Shown: positions 35,528 through 48,298, counted from the first letter of the stretch. The stretch: DNA of 64,000 nt from Thalassocella blandensis (GCA_902141825.1 CABFPG010000014.1:62001-126000), one strand, 5' to 3'. A program made the numbers and translations. Notes: generated by a model not told the origin, from the letters alone.

Positions 35528-36991
35528 ATGGAAACGGGTCATGCGCAATTTGGTTGGTTGAACTGGTTGATCGTTGCCGCATTTTTAGTTTTCACAACGC
35601 GTCTTGGACGTTATGGCAAACGTCAATGTCGTGACTTAAAAAGTTTTTACAAGGCCAATAATAATGTGCCGTGGTGGGCGGTGTCCTGTTCGCTTATCGC
35701 AACTAAAACCAGTTCTGCAACTTTTATTGCAGTGCCCGCATTTATCTTTGCTGCATCGGGTGATCTTACTTATTTGCAGGCAACCATCGGTTTCGCTCTT
35801 GGTGTGTTTTTAATGCTGTTTGTTTTTTTAAAACAGTATTATGCAGAAAACGTTTTTAGCCCGTATGACTTCATTGAAAATCGTCTTGGTGTGAAAACAG
35901 CGAATTTAACACGCATTATCTATGCCCTTGGCACAATGCTATCCCAGGGTGTGAGGTTATTGTTAACGGCTGTCGTCTTAAGCGTAGCCTCCGGTTTGGA
36001 TACCATCTTCTGTGTTGTCATTATCACCTTATTTGCCTGTATTTGGTCTTATATGGGCGGGATAACCTCCGTAATTTGGACGGACGTTATCCAATATGTG
36101 ATTTTTACGCTGGGTGCTGGTTTAGCATTGGTATACGCGGTAGAGGCGATCCCAGGGGGGATTCCTCAAATACTCACCATTGCGGATGAGAAATCCAAAC
36201 TTATATTGATAGACCTGGCAACCGACCCAACGAAGTTGACGCTATGGGCCGCTGCGCTGGGCTGCACATTTTTTGAATTCAGCTCTAATGCCGTGGATCA
36301 TACAGTGACGCAACGTACCCTGTGCTGTAGAAATCTTAATGATGCGCGCAAAGCGCTCGCATTTTCTTCTTTGGCTGTACTCACTTCCTGGCTCATGGCG
36401 GGTGTGGCGCTGGCAATGGTGGCGTATTACCACCTCTACCCAATGTCTTCTGCTATGGCGGACTCCGTTACGCAGGTACCAGATCGTATATTTCCGCTTT
36501 TTATTCTGGAGCAGCTGCCTGTAGGCATATCGGGTGTTGTAGTAGCTGCTATATTCGCTGCGGGAATCTCAACTTTGGATTCAGCCTTGACGGCACTTTC
36601 ACATACTAGCGTTTTGGGGTTGGGTAAACGCTATATTACAGCTTGGCGAGATGCGGACGACCGAACTCTGGTGGCTTATTCAAAGTACTCAATTGTGATG
36701 TGGGGACTCATTATTTGCGGCATTGCAGTATTGGCGATGCCTATGCAGCAACATGGATTGCTGGTGTTAGGGTTTAAAGCGTCAGGTGTGGTTTACGGTT
36801 CACTGATGGGAATAGCATTGTTGAGTTTATTGCGCAAAGGTCGCTTTATATCGATTTCGATAGCCACGATCATCGCATCTTTGTGTGTATTAGTGTTGGA
36901 TTTTTACCACATAAATTTCTTTTGGTGGTACCCGATTGCCGCGGCAATCACTGTATTTCTCACCTTCGCCATCGAACGCCTGTTTGAATGA
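35528..36991 (+). CDS. Sodium/solute symporter (SSS family)
   Basis: 487 residues with about 13 hydrophobic segments. NNVPWWAVSCSLIATKTSSATFIAVPA near residues 44-70 is the SSS core at TM1-TM2, and later segments (GGITSVIWTDVIQYVIFTLG, FAAGISTLDSALTALS) are typical of SGLT-like transporters, where the Ser of the last motif helps bind sodium. It likely imports a sugar or uronate across the inner membrane with sodium. Downstream of the SDR gene on the same strand, with the 18-bp array between. Confidence 0.9.
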   Translation: METGHAQFGWLNWLIVAAFLVFTTRLGRYGKRQCRDLKSFYKANNNVPWWAVSCSLIATKTSSATFIAVPAFIFAASGDLTYLQATIGFALGVFLMLFVFLKQYYAENVFSPYDFIENRLGVKTANLTRIIYALGTMLSQGVRLLLTAVVLSVASGLDTIFCVVIITLFACIWSYMGGITSVIWTDVIQYVIFTLGAGLALVYAVEAIPGGIPQILTIADEKSKLILIDLATDPTKLTLWAAALGCTFFEFSSNAVDHTVTQRTLCCRNLNDARKALAFSSLAVLTSWLMAGVALAMVAYYHLYPMSSAMADSVTQVPDRIFPLFILEQLPVGISGVVVAAIFAAGISTLDSALTALSHTSVLGLGKRYITAWRDADDRTLVAYSKYSIVMWGLIICGIAVLAMPMQQHGLLVLGFKASGVVYGSLMGIALLSLLRKGRFISISIATIIASLCVLVLDFYHINFFWWYPIAAAITVFLTFAIERLFE

Positions 36992-37219
36992 AAAGCGATT
37001 AAAGCACTACAAAGCTTGTTTGATTAAAAAATGTGAATCAGCAATTGGAATTCGGTTATATCGGATCTACAATGAAATGGATTTTCATATTCGGTACCTA
37101 GTTCATTATTTGATCATTGATTATGGAAAAATAACAAAAAAACGCCAAAGGGAGTTGAGCAATTGGCCAGATTCCCCTAAGGTTTGCATTTTTTTTAGTC
37201 AGGACAATTAAGAATAGCC

Positions 37220-37903
37220 ATGCAGTTTTTACTTAAGCCATGCCAAGAATGCCAAAAACCACTCAACGGAGGCGTATATCGATATCGAAACGTCCTCGTT
37301 TGTCCGCATTGCGATTCGCAACAAGACGACGGAAAGTCTAAGAAAGGGAGTAAGCGTCCGCCTGCTAGAGCTCGAGTTGTTGCGCCTGCAGCTTCACCCG
37401 ATTCTTCTGCATCACAACCAAAGACTACCCGAAAAACCGCTCAAAAAAATCCTAAACAGCAGCCCGTCAATGCTTCAGCGCAAAAAATATCGACTAATAA
37501 AATTAGTGCGAAAATTAAAACGCAGCCTGCAGCAAATCAGATTAAACCGGCGGACGTGAAGCTGATTGGAAAAGTGTCTGCAGACGATGCCGCGCTGTCT
37601 GCTCGTTTAGGTGAAGTAAATTCTGAGAGCCAGGCGAGTTTTAAAAAAACTGCGCAGATGTTTGCCAATGGTAAGTTTGTAGGTTCTAAGGTTGAAGCAT
37701 TCCAGGAATCTTATAATCTTGCAAAGAAAGATGCTTTACAACAGCTCCGTCGGGAAGCAGTTTTGGTGAATGCCAACACAGTGGCAGACATATCCATCAA
37801 ATACAGTGTGAAAAGTATTGATGCCACAAATGCACAGGTGTTGGTAAAGGTGACTGGCACAGCGCTGAGTATGAAAACCGTAAAAAGCAAAGCGAGCGCA
37901 TAA
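37220..37903 (+). CDS. Zinc-ribbon protein with YbjQ/DUF74-like domain
   Basis: 227 residues. Residues 8-31 hold two Cys pairs, CQEC and CPHC, spaced as a zinc ribbon. A long basic, disordered Ala/Lys/Pro/Gln-rich stretch (about 38-115) follows. The C-terminal part (about 145-220) has a helix YNLAKKDALQQLRREAV and the strands ANTVADISIKYS and NAQVLVKVTGTAL, which resemble YbjQ-type dodecin-like domains, usually in ring oligomers. The function is unknown. It ends at a strong bidirectional terminator shared with the czcA-like gene. Confidence 0.62.
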   Translation: MQFLLKPCQECQKPLNGGVYRYRNVLVCPHCDSQQDDGKSKKGSKRPPARARVVAPAASPDSSASQPKTTRKTAQKNPKQQPVNASAQKISTNKISAKIKTQPAANQIKPADVKLIGKVSADDAALSARLGEVNSESQASFKKTAQMFANGKFVGSKVEAFQESYNLAKKDALQQLRREAVLVNANTVADISIKYSVKSIDATNAQVLVKVTGTALSMKTVKSKASA

Positions 37904-38060
37904 TCGATTGTAATTTTGACTTTTTATGGAAGTCTAAAAGCCCAAGAGTCTACAAGCTCATACGCTCATTCTATGCAAAACTGCTAAAGCAAAAAGCAAA
38001 AAGCAAGAATCATAAAACAAAAAAACAAACCGAAAAAATCCAGAAAAAAACCTGCATAAA

Positions 38061-38084
38061 AAGCCCAAATAAACATTTGGGCTT
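38061..38084. terminator. Bidirectional rho-independent terminator
   Basis: AAGCCCAAAT (38061-38070) and ATTTGGGCTT (38075-38084) form a perfect 10-bp stem around AAAC, with A run before and T run after. It lies between convergent genes ending at 37903 and 38166. A 7-bp AAAGCAA triple repeat sits just upstream (37986-38006). Confidence 0.93.
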
Positions 38085-38165
38085 TTCTCTTGTTGGCCTT
38101 AGCTTTAAATAGCGACTGCGTCAGCGTGTTCAACTGTTTAGATGAACACGCACTGGGCGAACATG

Positions 38166-42285
<4,120 letters not shown>

Positions 42286-42382
42286 TGCGTATACCTCAGT
42301 ATGCCCACCCATATCGATAATGGGGCGCTTTCAGTTATGTATTGAAGGTTAAATTACGCGGGACTTCTGTCCCGGTTTTAAT

Positions 42383-42769
42383 CTAGGCAATCGAGGTAAA
42401 AATAGGAGGGCGATACAGCGGGTTGATGGTCTGAATAACGAGTTGTTTCGTATATTCTGCGGTGATCTTTGAAAAGAAGTCGGCATTGGGAAGTGACGCT
42501 GCAGCAAGCGCCATATGAGTAAAATGCCCGTGACAATGACAGCAGTGGTGGCAATCCCACTTGCTGGATAGTTGCTCTGCGTGCTTTGTGCTCAGTTCAT
42601 TTTGCTTAAGTTCTGCATTTTGCAGGCTTAATTCTGCAGATTGATGGTGGTGGTCTTCGAATGATAGGTGTCGGTTTCCTGGCTGATGTGATTGATGAGC
42701 ATCCGCCATCGATACTATCGATTGCGTCGTCATCAAAATCAAAATGATGTATGTCAGGAACGATTTCAT
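42383..42769 (-). CDS. Small secreted His/Cys-rich metal-binding protein
   Basis: 128 residues with a signal peptide (about 1-24, ending SMADA). The mature part has scattered His (HQSHQPGNRHLSFEDHHHQ), then a dense cluster WDCHHCCHCHGHF at about 71-83, followed by a hydrophobic segment. It resembles the small CzcI-like/DUF2946-type proteins often found at the front of czc or cus operons. It lies 97 bases upstream of the czcB start on the same strand, so it likely shares the promoter and either senses or buffers periplasmic metal. No defined family assignment can be made by eye. Confidence 0.65.
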   Translation of the reverse strand: MKSFLTYIILILMTTQSIVSMADAHQSHQPGNRHLSFEDHHHQSAELSLQNAELKQNELSTKHAEQLSSKWDCHHCCHCHGHFTHMALAAASLPNADFFSKITAEYTKQLVIQTINPLYRPPIFTSIA

Positions 42770-43153
42770 ATCAGGTGTTTTGTTGCAAACGAAATACTGC
42801 GCAGGAAATATTAAATAAAGTGTAACTGATTTTATGTGGAAGTCATAATCGTATGGGGGAAAACGTGTTTATTTACCCAGTAGATATTGATAGTTTGATA
42901 TTTTTGGTGCTTATAGAGCGCAAACAGGAAAGCACAAACAGAAATAGCGTGAACAAAAAGTAGATACAAATAACGAGCAGATACAAATATAAAAGGCGCT
43001 CAGTTCCTCTTTTTGTCTTTTCAAATTAAAAAAGTTTGTTCAAGGCCTATTGATGGAAGGCCTATTGATGGAAGGCCTATTGATGGAAGGGCGCCCTCCA
43101 AAAATTAACATGGGACGCCCGTAAAATACCGTTGCTGAAACTAGCCTGCTGTT
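42770..43153. other. Intergenic region with 15-bp repeat
   Basis: 384 bases upstream of the metal operon and beyond the 3' end of the chitinase gene. It holds the array at 43042-43086 and G/C-rich inverted pieces near 43087-43122 that may end the chitinase transcript. No gene seen. Confidence 0.5.
43042..43086. repeat. Three identical tandem 15-bp repeats
   Basis: AAGGCCTATTGATGG occurs three times without mismatch (43042-43056, 43057-43071, 43072-43086), in the spacer beyond the chitinase gene. The perfect identity suggests recent amplification. Confidence 0.95.
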
Positions 43154-44701
43154 TTACAAGCAGGGCCCTAGTACTGTCCATACCGTTCCCGGTCCGTTAT
43201 GGTAGTCCGGGTCTGAACCCTGGCTCCACCATTTATTAATGTAGCGAACATTTTTATATTGGATTTCTGTGGGTGAAGCGTACACCGTGTTTCTATCCCA
43301 GACCGGTAAACCGCCACATGCCGTGCCGCCAGAGGAACTGCTGGACGATGAACTTGATGAGCTGCTCGAAGATGAGCTAGATGAGGAGCTTGAAGATGAA
43401 CTTGAAGATGAACTTGAAGATGAACTTGAAGAAGAACTGCTCGATGACGAACTGCTTGAAGAAGTACTACTGGACGTTGAACTGCTAGACGATGAGCTGC
43501 TGCTACCAGAAGACCCAATTAGCTCTGCTGCAATAGCATCCATTAGCGGTTGAACCGGATCTAGATTCCAGCCAATGTTAGTATTGTCTTGAGTGATCTC
43601 CCAAATCATAGCGCCGGCTAAACCGTTGGCTTTAATGTAATCCGCTTTTGCTGCGATAGATTCTGCGTCCTCGTAGCTGATAATGCCGCACCCGTTATTT
43701 TTCTTCAGATATGGTACGCGCGCACCCGCATCCCAGAATCTTACCCAGTTGTCGTTTTCCAGTAGAGGGGCTATAGCTGTGTAAGTAATAGCGCTTCCGC
43801 CTTCACGCGGTGTATCATTTAATTCACAGTTAAAAAATTCTCGGCCATAAAAAGGCACACCCATGACGATCCTCGCGGGGTCTACATCTGTGATTACGGC
43901 GGGATAAACTTCACCGGTTACGGGGTCTACGGATTCTGATCGACCATCCCTAATATTGGCAATGCCTGAATCAACCGTTAAGTATCGGTTACAGACTTCC
44001 AGGTTGGGGTCATTATCGCCACAGTATAAAGGGGCGTTGTGAGACGCATGAGTGGAGTAGGGCCATGGTCCTGAATAGTCGTATGTCATCACGCCCATCC
44101 AGTCCATGGTCTGATTGAGTACTTCAAAATCCAGCCAGTTGGCGTACCAAAGGCTTGAATGAAGATCGATCGACATCTCAAGTTTTTTACCAAGTTCGCC
44201 TTCAACGGCATCGAATGCGGCGCGAACCTCCAGTAAAAGCGTCGCGAAATTTTCTTTGTCCTGGTCTTTGCCATTAGCGCCAGGGTACTCCCAGTCAAAA
44301 TTTACTCCGTCATACCCGTAAGTTCTCATCCAATCGACAAGGTTGTTGACGAAGTTTTCTCGATACTGCGGGTTGGCTGCCATTTCGCTGAAACCACCCG
44401 ACTGTATGCCGCCTCCCATCATGACAATAAATTTTACTCCGTGGGCATGAGCGCGCTCTACCAGAGCCGGATCATGATATGAGCCTGTCGATGTGCCGAT
44501 GGAGCCGCCTTGCCCTGGGAAGGCAAAGGCATAAATCAAATGGGTTAATTTTTCCATTTGCACATCATCTTGCTTGAGAATGTAACTCTTTTCGTAAGGA
44601 TAGAAACCCGCCACAATTTTATAATCATACTCAATCAGAGCGTTGGCTTTGGCGACTATAAAAATGGAAAGTGCAAACGCGGCACTTATTATCTTTTTCA
44701 T
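43154..44701 (-). CDS. Secreted GH18 chitinase with poly-Ser linker and CBM5/12
   Basis: 515 residues. Signal peptide at 1-21 (AKANA). The GH18 barrel at about 26-395 has the active-site strand DGVNFDWE (131-138), with Glu138 as catalytic acid. The second acidic residue of the usual DGxDxDxE is Asn134 here. MTYDYSGPW (about 205-213) and MIWEITQD (366-373) supply substrate-binding aromatics. A ~60-residue Ser/Thr linker leads to a CBM5/12 chitin-binding domain (458-515) with Trp pair WW. It cleaves chitin outside the cell. A CRP-like site lies 282 bases upstream. The C-terminal domain resembles that of the GH31 enzyme. Confidence 0.94.
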   Translation of the reverse strand: MKKIISAAFALSIFIVAKANALIEYDYKIVAGFYPYEKSYILKQDDVQMEKLTHLIYAFAFPGQGGSIGTSTGSYHDPALVERAHAHGVKFIVMMGGGIQSGGFSEMAANPQYRENFVNNLVDWMRTYGYDGVNFDWEYPGANGKDQDKENFATLLLEVRAAFDAVEGELGKKLEMSIDLHSSLWYANWLDFEVLNQTMDWMGVMTYDYSGPWPYSTHASHNAPLYCGDNDPNLEVCNRYLTVDSGIANIRDGRSESVDPVTGEVYPAVITDVDPARIVMGVPFYGREFFNCELNDTPREGGSAITYTAIAPLLENDNWVRFWDAGARVPYLKKNNGCGIISYEDAESIAAKADYIKANGLAGAMIWEITQDNTNIGWNLDPVQPLMDAIAAELIGSSGSSSSSSSSSTSSSTSSSSSSSSSSSSSSSSSSSSSSSSSSSSSSSSSSSSSSSSSSSSGGTACGGLPVWDRNTVYASPTEIQYKNVRYINKWWSQGSDPDYHNGPGTVWTVLGPCL

Positions 44702-44982
44702 TTTAAAACCCCTTGAATGTGTGAAAGCTTGTATTTCAAGCTACGCCAGTATTGTTATTTTAAAAGTCATTAATCTCTTGCCTGACGGCTTTTATAGGCT
44801 TTTGATTAATCCATATTACGTTATCAAATGGCCTTTCCTGCATGCAATTGCAAAACCAAAAGTCAAACCCGATTACCTAAGGTCGAACCCCGTTCGAGTT
44901 TCCATGAATCAAAACCTTTTGCCTGAAAATAAAATGCATTGTGTTTAAGTGGCGTGTGATCAGGTGTATGAAAAAATAATAT

Positions 44983-44998
44983 GGTGATATAAATCACA
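44983..44998. promoter_or_regulatory. CRP-like site upstream of the chitinase gene
   Basis: GGTGA-tataaa-TCACA has the spacing of the CRP consensus TGTGA-N6-TCACA with one mismatch. Chitinase genes are commonly under catabolite control. Distance to the ATG is 282 bases, so an intermediate promoter is needed. Confidence 0.5.
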
Positions 44999-45384
44999 AA
45001 ATGAATAGCGTTCCCATCTTTTACTGAGCTTGTACTGAAAAATACTTTTGTTTAATCGGAAGTGTTATTACTAGGTCAAAAAAAAGGGGCTAACCAGGAA
45101 GTTAAAATGGTAAGTCAGAACGGGAGGCCAGAAAGGGGATTCAAAACAGTAAGCCAAAAACCAAAAAGATAAAAAAGAAATGAGAAGTAAAATGAGAAAC
45201 TAAAAAATACCGCGCTGCATTCAGTTTTATGACGTAACAATCATTAAATTCATCAATGCGCAATACTAAAAAATTCTACTCAAAAAATATTTATATGGTT
45301 TGATCGTGTAAAAAATATTTGCTAACTGCTGCTTGATAAAGGTTCTAATTTCTGAATTCAGGGGTGAGTATTGGTAGCTGAGTG

Positions 45385-45410
45385 CAAAAGGTGAACACAA
45401 AAGGTGAACA
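45385..45410. repeat. Exact 13-bp tandem duplication
   Basis: CAAAAGGTGAACA is present twice, head to tail, without mismatch. Confidence 0.9.
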
Positions 45411-45634
45411 CTATATTAATGCTGCATCATTGCACTGAAATTCCATTAGCAATAATTACAAACGGCTTTACTAGGTGCGCCCTGCCAAAAAAAAGATATT
45501 CAATCAGGGCTTGTACACACTTGGGTCTTTATAAATGCGTAAAGCCAGGCTTGCACAGAGAGGCAAGTTTCTACTGCATAACTAACAAACGTAATTAAAA
45601 CTGAGTTTAAGCATTCCAAAATCTTCTTATTTAT

Positions 45635-45666
45635 TGAGCCTTATTTGAACTGAGTCTCATATGAAC
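45635..45666. repeat. Diverged 16-bp tandem duplication
   Basis: TGAGCCTTATTTGAAC and TGAGTCTCATATGAAC match at 13 of 16 positions, immediately before the perfect palindrome at 45678. Confidence 0.7.
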
Positions 45667-45677
45667 GCTTGGCAGGT

Positions 45678-45689
45678 GAAAACGTTTTC
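45678..45689. promoter_or_regulatory. LacI-family-type operator palindrome
   Basis: GAAAACGTTTTC is a perfect 12-bp palindrome with the central CG typical of LacI/GalR-family operators. A one-mismatch relative lies upstream of the GH87-like gene at 53859-53870. No LacI gene is in the window. Confidence 0.5.
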
Positions 45690-45760
45690 CTATAACATGT
45701 GACGCATTACACGCCATTAAAACAGTGTATCGGACACTTTTTTATATCATATGGTGTGAA

Positions 45761-45813
45761 CCTGCCTTAAGGGGGAAGTAGATGCACATAACCATGCATC
45801 TACTTCCGGCAGG
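45761..45813. repeat. Large hairpin with 13-bp perfect stem
   Basis: GGAAGTAGATGCA (45774-45786) pairs with TGCATCTACTTCC (45795-45807) around an 8-base loop. CCTGCC (45761-45766) and GGCAGG (45808-45813) extend the stem after a seven-base bulge. No T run follows. It lies about 270 bases upstream of the metalloprotease unit. Confidence 0.8.
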
Positions 45814-45927
45814 GATTTAAAGCGAGTCAGTTTGTAAGGCAGAGTTGGATCAAAAGGTACCGCAGGTTCATAAGAAGTTAGCAGGGACTTAGATTCACAA
45901 TATTTAACTGTATTTAGCACGATGCTA

Positions 45928-45969
45928 GTTGAAGGTTAAACGTTGAAGGTTAAACATTGAAGGTTGAAG
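45928..45969. repeat. Three tandem 14-bp repeats
   Basis: GTTGAAGGTTAAAC occurs twice exactly (45928-45941, 45942-45955), followed by a related ATTGAAGGTTGAAG (45956-45969), about 120 bases before the protease unit. Confidence 0.9.
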
Positions 45970-46051
45970 GACGGCCAAGGTTTGAGAGTGTAATGCCTGG
46001 CTGATCAAACAAATATAAAGATTAAAAACAATACCTTAAAAATTATAAAAA

Positions 46052-46066
46052 AATCACATAGTGATT
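46052..46066. promoter_or_regulatory. Palindrome just before the protease unit
   Basis: AATCAC-ATA-GTGATT, a perfect 6-bp inverted repeat with a three-base centre, ends 20 bases before the ATG at 46087. Its place suggests a repressor operator over the promoter or ribosome site. Confidence 0.45.
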
Positions 46067-46086
46067 ACTATATTAGGCGCAGACAG

Positions 46087-46929
46087 ATGAATAAAAAGAG
46101 TGTGTTGATCACCGCGGTGGTCATCGGAATGTCAGGTGTATCGCTGGCATTTCTTTATCAGGATAAAATTCAACTCCCGCAAACCCATCAGACTTCAATG
46201 ACCGCTTCGGTCACAGATCCATCACTTCCCCAGTCGCCTATGGGTGCCAATACCAGTTTGCAAAATCTCGCTTCAGGCAAGACTGCGGATAAAAAGTCCG
46301 TTGCAGAAGATGAAGACGTATTTGCAGTTCGTGACGATAATCCAGGTTACGACACTTTCTACGATCGATATCAAGACATCGTTGCTCGCCGGGCCGGGCT
46401 GGAGTATGACCCGGACGCGCTGTATCAGGCGATGCAGCAACCTTCAGCCTGGGAAGAAGTATCCGAGGTTCCTGCTGGGCTTAATTTGACGGATGAAGAG
46501 TTGAATGATGGACGATCGTTTATCAATTTTTCAGAACTAAAACTGGAGTCACTTGCAGAGGGAGATACTCTGAAAATTAGTATCGGTCAGGATGATATTG
46601 ATTTTGAAGCTAAAATTTCACAGGTAAGTAGTGAAGGTCAGGGTGAAAGTGTGACCTGGTATGGTGAATCCAATACACCAGGTTCTACCGACACGATTAC
46701 GCTAACGCAGGCAGATGGTTTGACTGTAGGCGGAATTTTTACAGAGCAAGGCTTGTATCAATTGGAAGTGAGGAATGGTAAGGGCTTCATAGTAAGCAAC
46801 GCTACGCTGTTCCGCCACGGTGAAGATCAACAGGTTTATGTTCCCCCAGAGTATATCGAAAATCCTCCAGAAGAATACGTCAAGCTCGAGGCGGAGACTT
46901 TTGGTGTAAACCCAACCCATAACCATTAA
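46087..46929 (+). CDS. Secreted propeptide-like partner of the metalloprotease
   Basis: 280 residues with an N-terminal signal or membrane anchor (about 5-24, then YQDK). A disordered acidic stretch reaches about 80. Residues about 145-245 (FINFSELKLESLAEGDTLKI, VTWYGESNTPG, GLTVGGIFTEQGLYQLEVRN) have the strand pattern and WxG element of the propeptide domain that normally precedes the catalytic domain in bacterial metzincin proteases. Here it is a separate gene, 61 bases before the protease. It has no Cys, so no cysteine switch; the C-terminus ends NPTHNH, whose His could reach a zinc. It is probably a foldase or inhibitor of the next gene's product; this is inference. Confidence 0.6.
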   Translation: MNKKSVLITAVVIGMSGVSLAFLYQDKIQLPQTHQTSMTASVTDPSLPQSPMGANTSLQNLASGKTADKKSVAEDEDVFAVRDDNPGYDTFYDRYQDIVARRAGLEYDPDALYQAMQQPSAWEEVSEVPAGLNLTDEELNDGRSFINFSELKLESLAEGDTLKISIGQDDIDFEAKISQVSSEGQGESVTWYGESNTPGSTDTITLTQADGLTVGGIFTEQGLYQLEVRNGKGFIVSNATLFRHGEDQQVYVPPEYIENPPEEYVKLEAETFGVNPTHNH

Positions 46930-46990
46930 AACTATAAATAACTAACCCGCTGACAAGCGATAAAATTACAATTTAAAAAGGTACCTACCC

Positions 46991-48154
46991 ATGCAGACAA
47001 AACACCGCTTTACGCTCATAAAGAAAATCGTGTCCGCTGGCTTAATTTCTGCTTCGATGATGCTGTCATTCCAAGCAAAGGCAGCCAATGTGGATTTGCT
47101 TGTCGTATTTGATGATCACTCACGTAATTATTTTAACGGCCAGGTTGCTGCTGCTATGCGCAACTGGGTGGCGCAAACCAATCAAATTTATAAAAACACC
47201 GGTATTGACATCAATCTCCGATTGGCTGGCACTATGCATAAAAATATCGCAGGTGCTGATATGGGGGAAGTGCTTGGTAAAATTCGTGTAAACGCGGATA
47301 TTGCGAGAAAGCGTGATGAAGTCGGTGCTGATTTTGTCACTCAGCTGCATAGAACAGGTGCATGTGGTTTGGGCTACGTGGCGGTGAGTGCGGCTTGGGC
47401 GTTTAACGTTGTCGGGCCGAATTGTGGTGGCCAGGTTTTGGCGCACGAACTTGGGCACAATATGGGGTTGAATCACTCTCGCAAACAAGGCAATCAAGGT
47501 GGCTCTAATTACCGCTACGGTCTTGGATACGGCGTTGTGAATTCATTTGCAACTACTATGGCTTATCCCGGTGTGTTTAACACTTCATGGGTGCCAAAAT
47601 TTTCCAGTCCAGCATTTAAATGCCGTGGCCTTCAGTGTGGTATTTGGCCAGGTAATGCAAATGAGGCAGATGCTTCTTTAGCGTTGAATAACGTGAAAGG
47701 GCAAATTGCAGGTTTCCGTCCTGCTAAACAACAAAAGCAAGGGTTTATACTCAAGGCGCGTCATAGCGGCAAGTGTCTGGAAGTCGGTGGCTGGAGCAAA
47801 GAAGGCGGAGCTAATATCATTCAGTGGAATTGTCATGGTGGTGATAACCAGCGTTTCCGCAAGCTAGATGGTGGTGACGGTTACTGGTTGTTGCAAAATG
47901 TGAACAGTGGCAAGTGTCTCAGTGTCGATCAAGGTAATACGAATGCCGGTGGAAATGTGGTTCAGCGTAACTGCGATGGCCGTGAAAATCAGCGTATTAT
48001 GGCTGCAAATTTGTTTGGCAGTGTCCATCAATTTGCTTTCCGTCATAGCGGAATCTGTATTGATGTTGGTGGCTGGGGCGAGCAAAACGGTGCAAACATC
48101 ATTCAGTGGAGTTGTACAGACGGTGCAAACCAACGATTTGATATGGTGAAGTAA
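46991..48154 (+). CDS. Secreted metzincin zinc protease with ricin-type lectin domain
   Basis: 387 residues with a signal peptide (about 1-32, ending AKAAN). The catalytic domain at about 33-245 carries the full zinc motif HELGHNMGLNH (152-162; three His and Glu153) and a Met-turn TTMAYP (Met190), as in reprolysin-like M12 proteases. Residues about 253-387 form a ricin-type beta-trefoil with three repeats (SGKCLEVGGWS, SGKCLSVDQGN, SGICIDVGGWG, each ending NQRF or similar), which would bind sugars. It has almost no propeptide; the domain encoded just upstream may supply it. A strong terminator follows. Confidence 0.92.
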   Translation: MQTKHRFTLIKKIVSAGLISASMMLSFQAKAANVDLLVVFDDHSRNYFNGQVAAAMRNWVAQTNQIYKNTGIDINLRLAGTMHKNIAGADMGEVLGKIRVNADIARKRDEVGADFVTQLHRTGACGLGYVAVSAAWAFNVVGPNCGGQVLAHELGHNMGLNHSRKQGNQGGSNYRYGLGYGVVNSFATTMAYPGVFNTSWVPKFSSPAFKCRGLQCGIWPGNANEADASLALNNVKGQIAGFRPAKQQKQGFILKARHSGKCLEVGGWSKEGGANIIQWNCHGGDNQRFRKLDGGDGYWLLQNVNSGKCLSVDQGNTNAGGNVVQRNCDGRENQRIMAANLFGSVHQFAFRHSGICIDVGGWGEQNGANIIQWSCTDGANQRFDMVK

Positions 48155-48200
48155 TCAGTTAAAACACGCTGTATTTTAAGATTTAATTCTTACCTTCAGG

Positions 48201-48236
48201 AAAACCCCAGCTGTCTAGCTTCAGCTGGGGTTTTTT
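48201..48236 (+). terminator. Rho-independent terminator after the metalloprotease gene
   Basis: CCCCAGCTG (48205-48213) pairs with CAGCTGGGG (48222-48230), eight-base loop, followed by T6. AAAA before the stem would let it also serve the convergent LysR-type gene. Confidence 0.95.
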
Positions 48237-48298
48237 ATTGTTGAGAATTTGTGATCTTCCGCTGGAACAGAGCGTCTAGTGGTTGGTGTTGTAGTGCT

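Larger units (their letters stand above)
44702..46086. other. Long non-coding stretch upstream of the chitinase and protease genes
   Basis: 1385 bases between divergent genes and rich in regulatory-looking structure: a CRP-like site (44983), an A/G-rich tract (about 45065-45200), tandem duplications (45385, 45635, 45928), a perfect palindrome (45678), a large hairpin (45761-45813) and a palindrome near the protease start (46052). The only open frame of note (45404-45598) looks spurious. A small RNA is possible but not shown. Confidence 0.6.

Noticed and set aside
43042-43086. CRISPR array
   Set aside because: The units are 15 bp with no spacers between them; no cas genes are present.
43269-43553. 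Glu/Asp/Leu-rich frame opposite the chitinase
   Set aside because: It is the antisense of the poly-Ser linker codons.
45404-45598. 64-residue frame in the long non-coding stretch
   Set aside because: No ribosome site, starts next to a tandem duplication, and no protein-like pattern.
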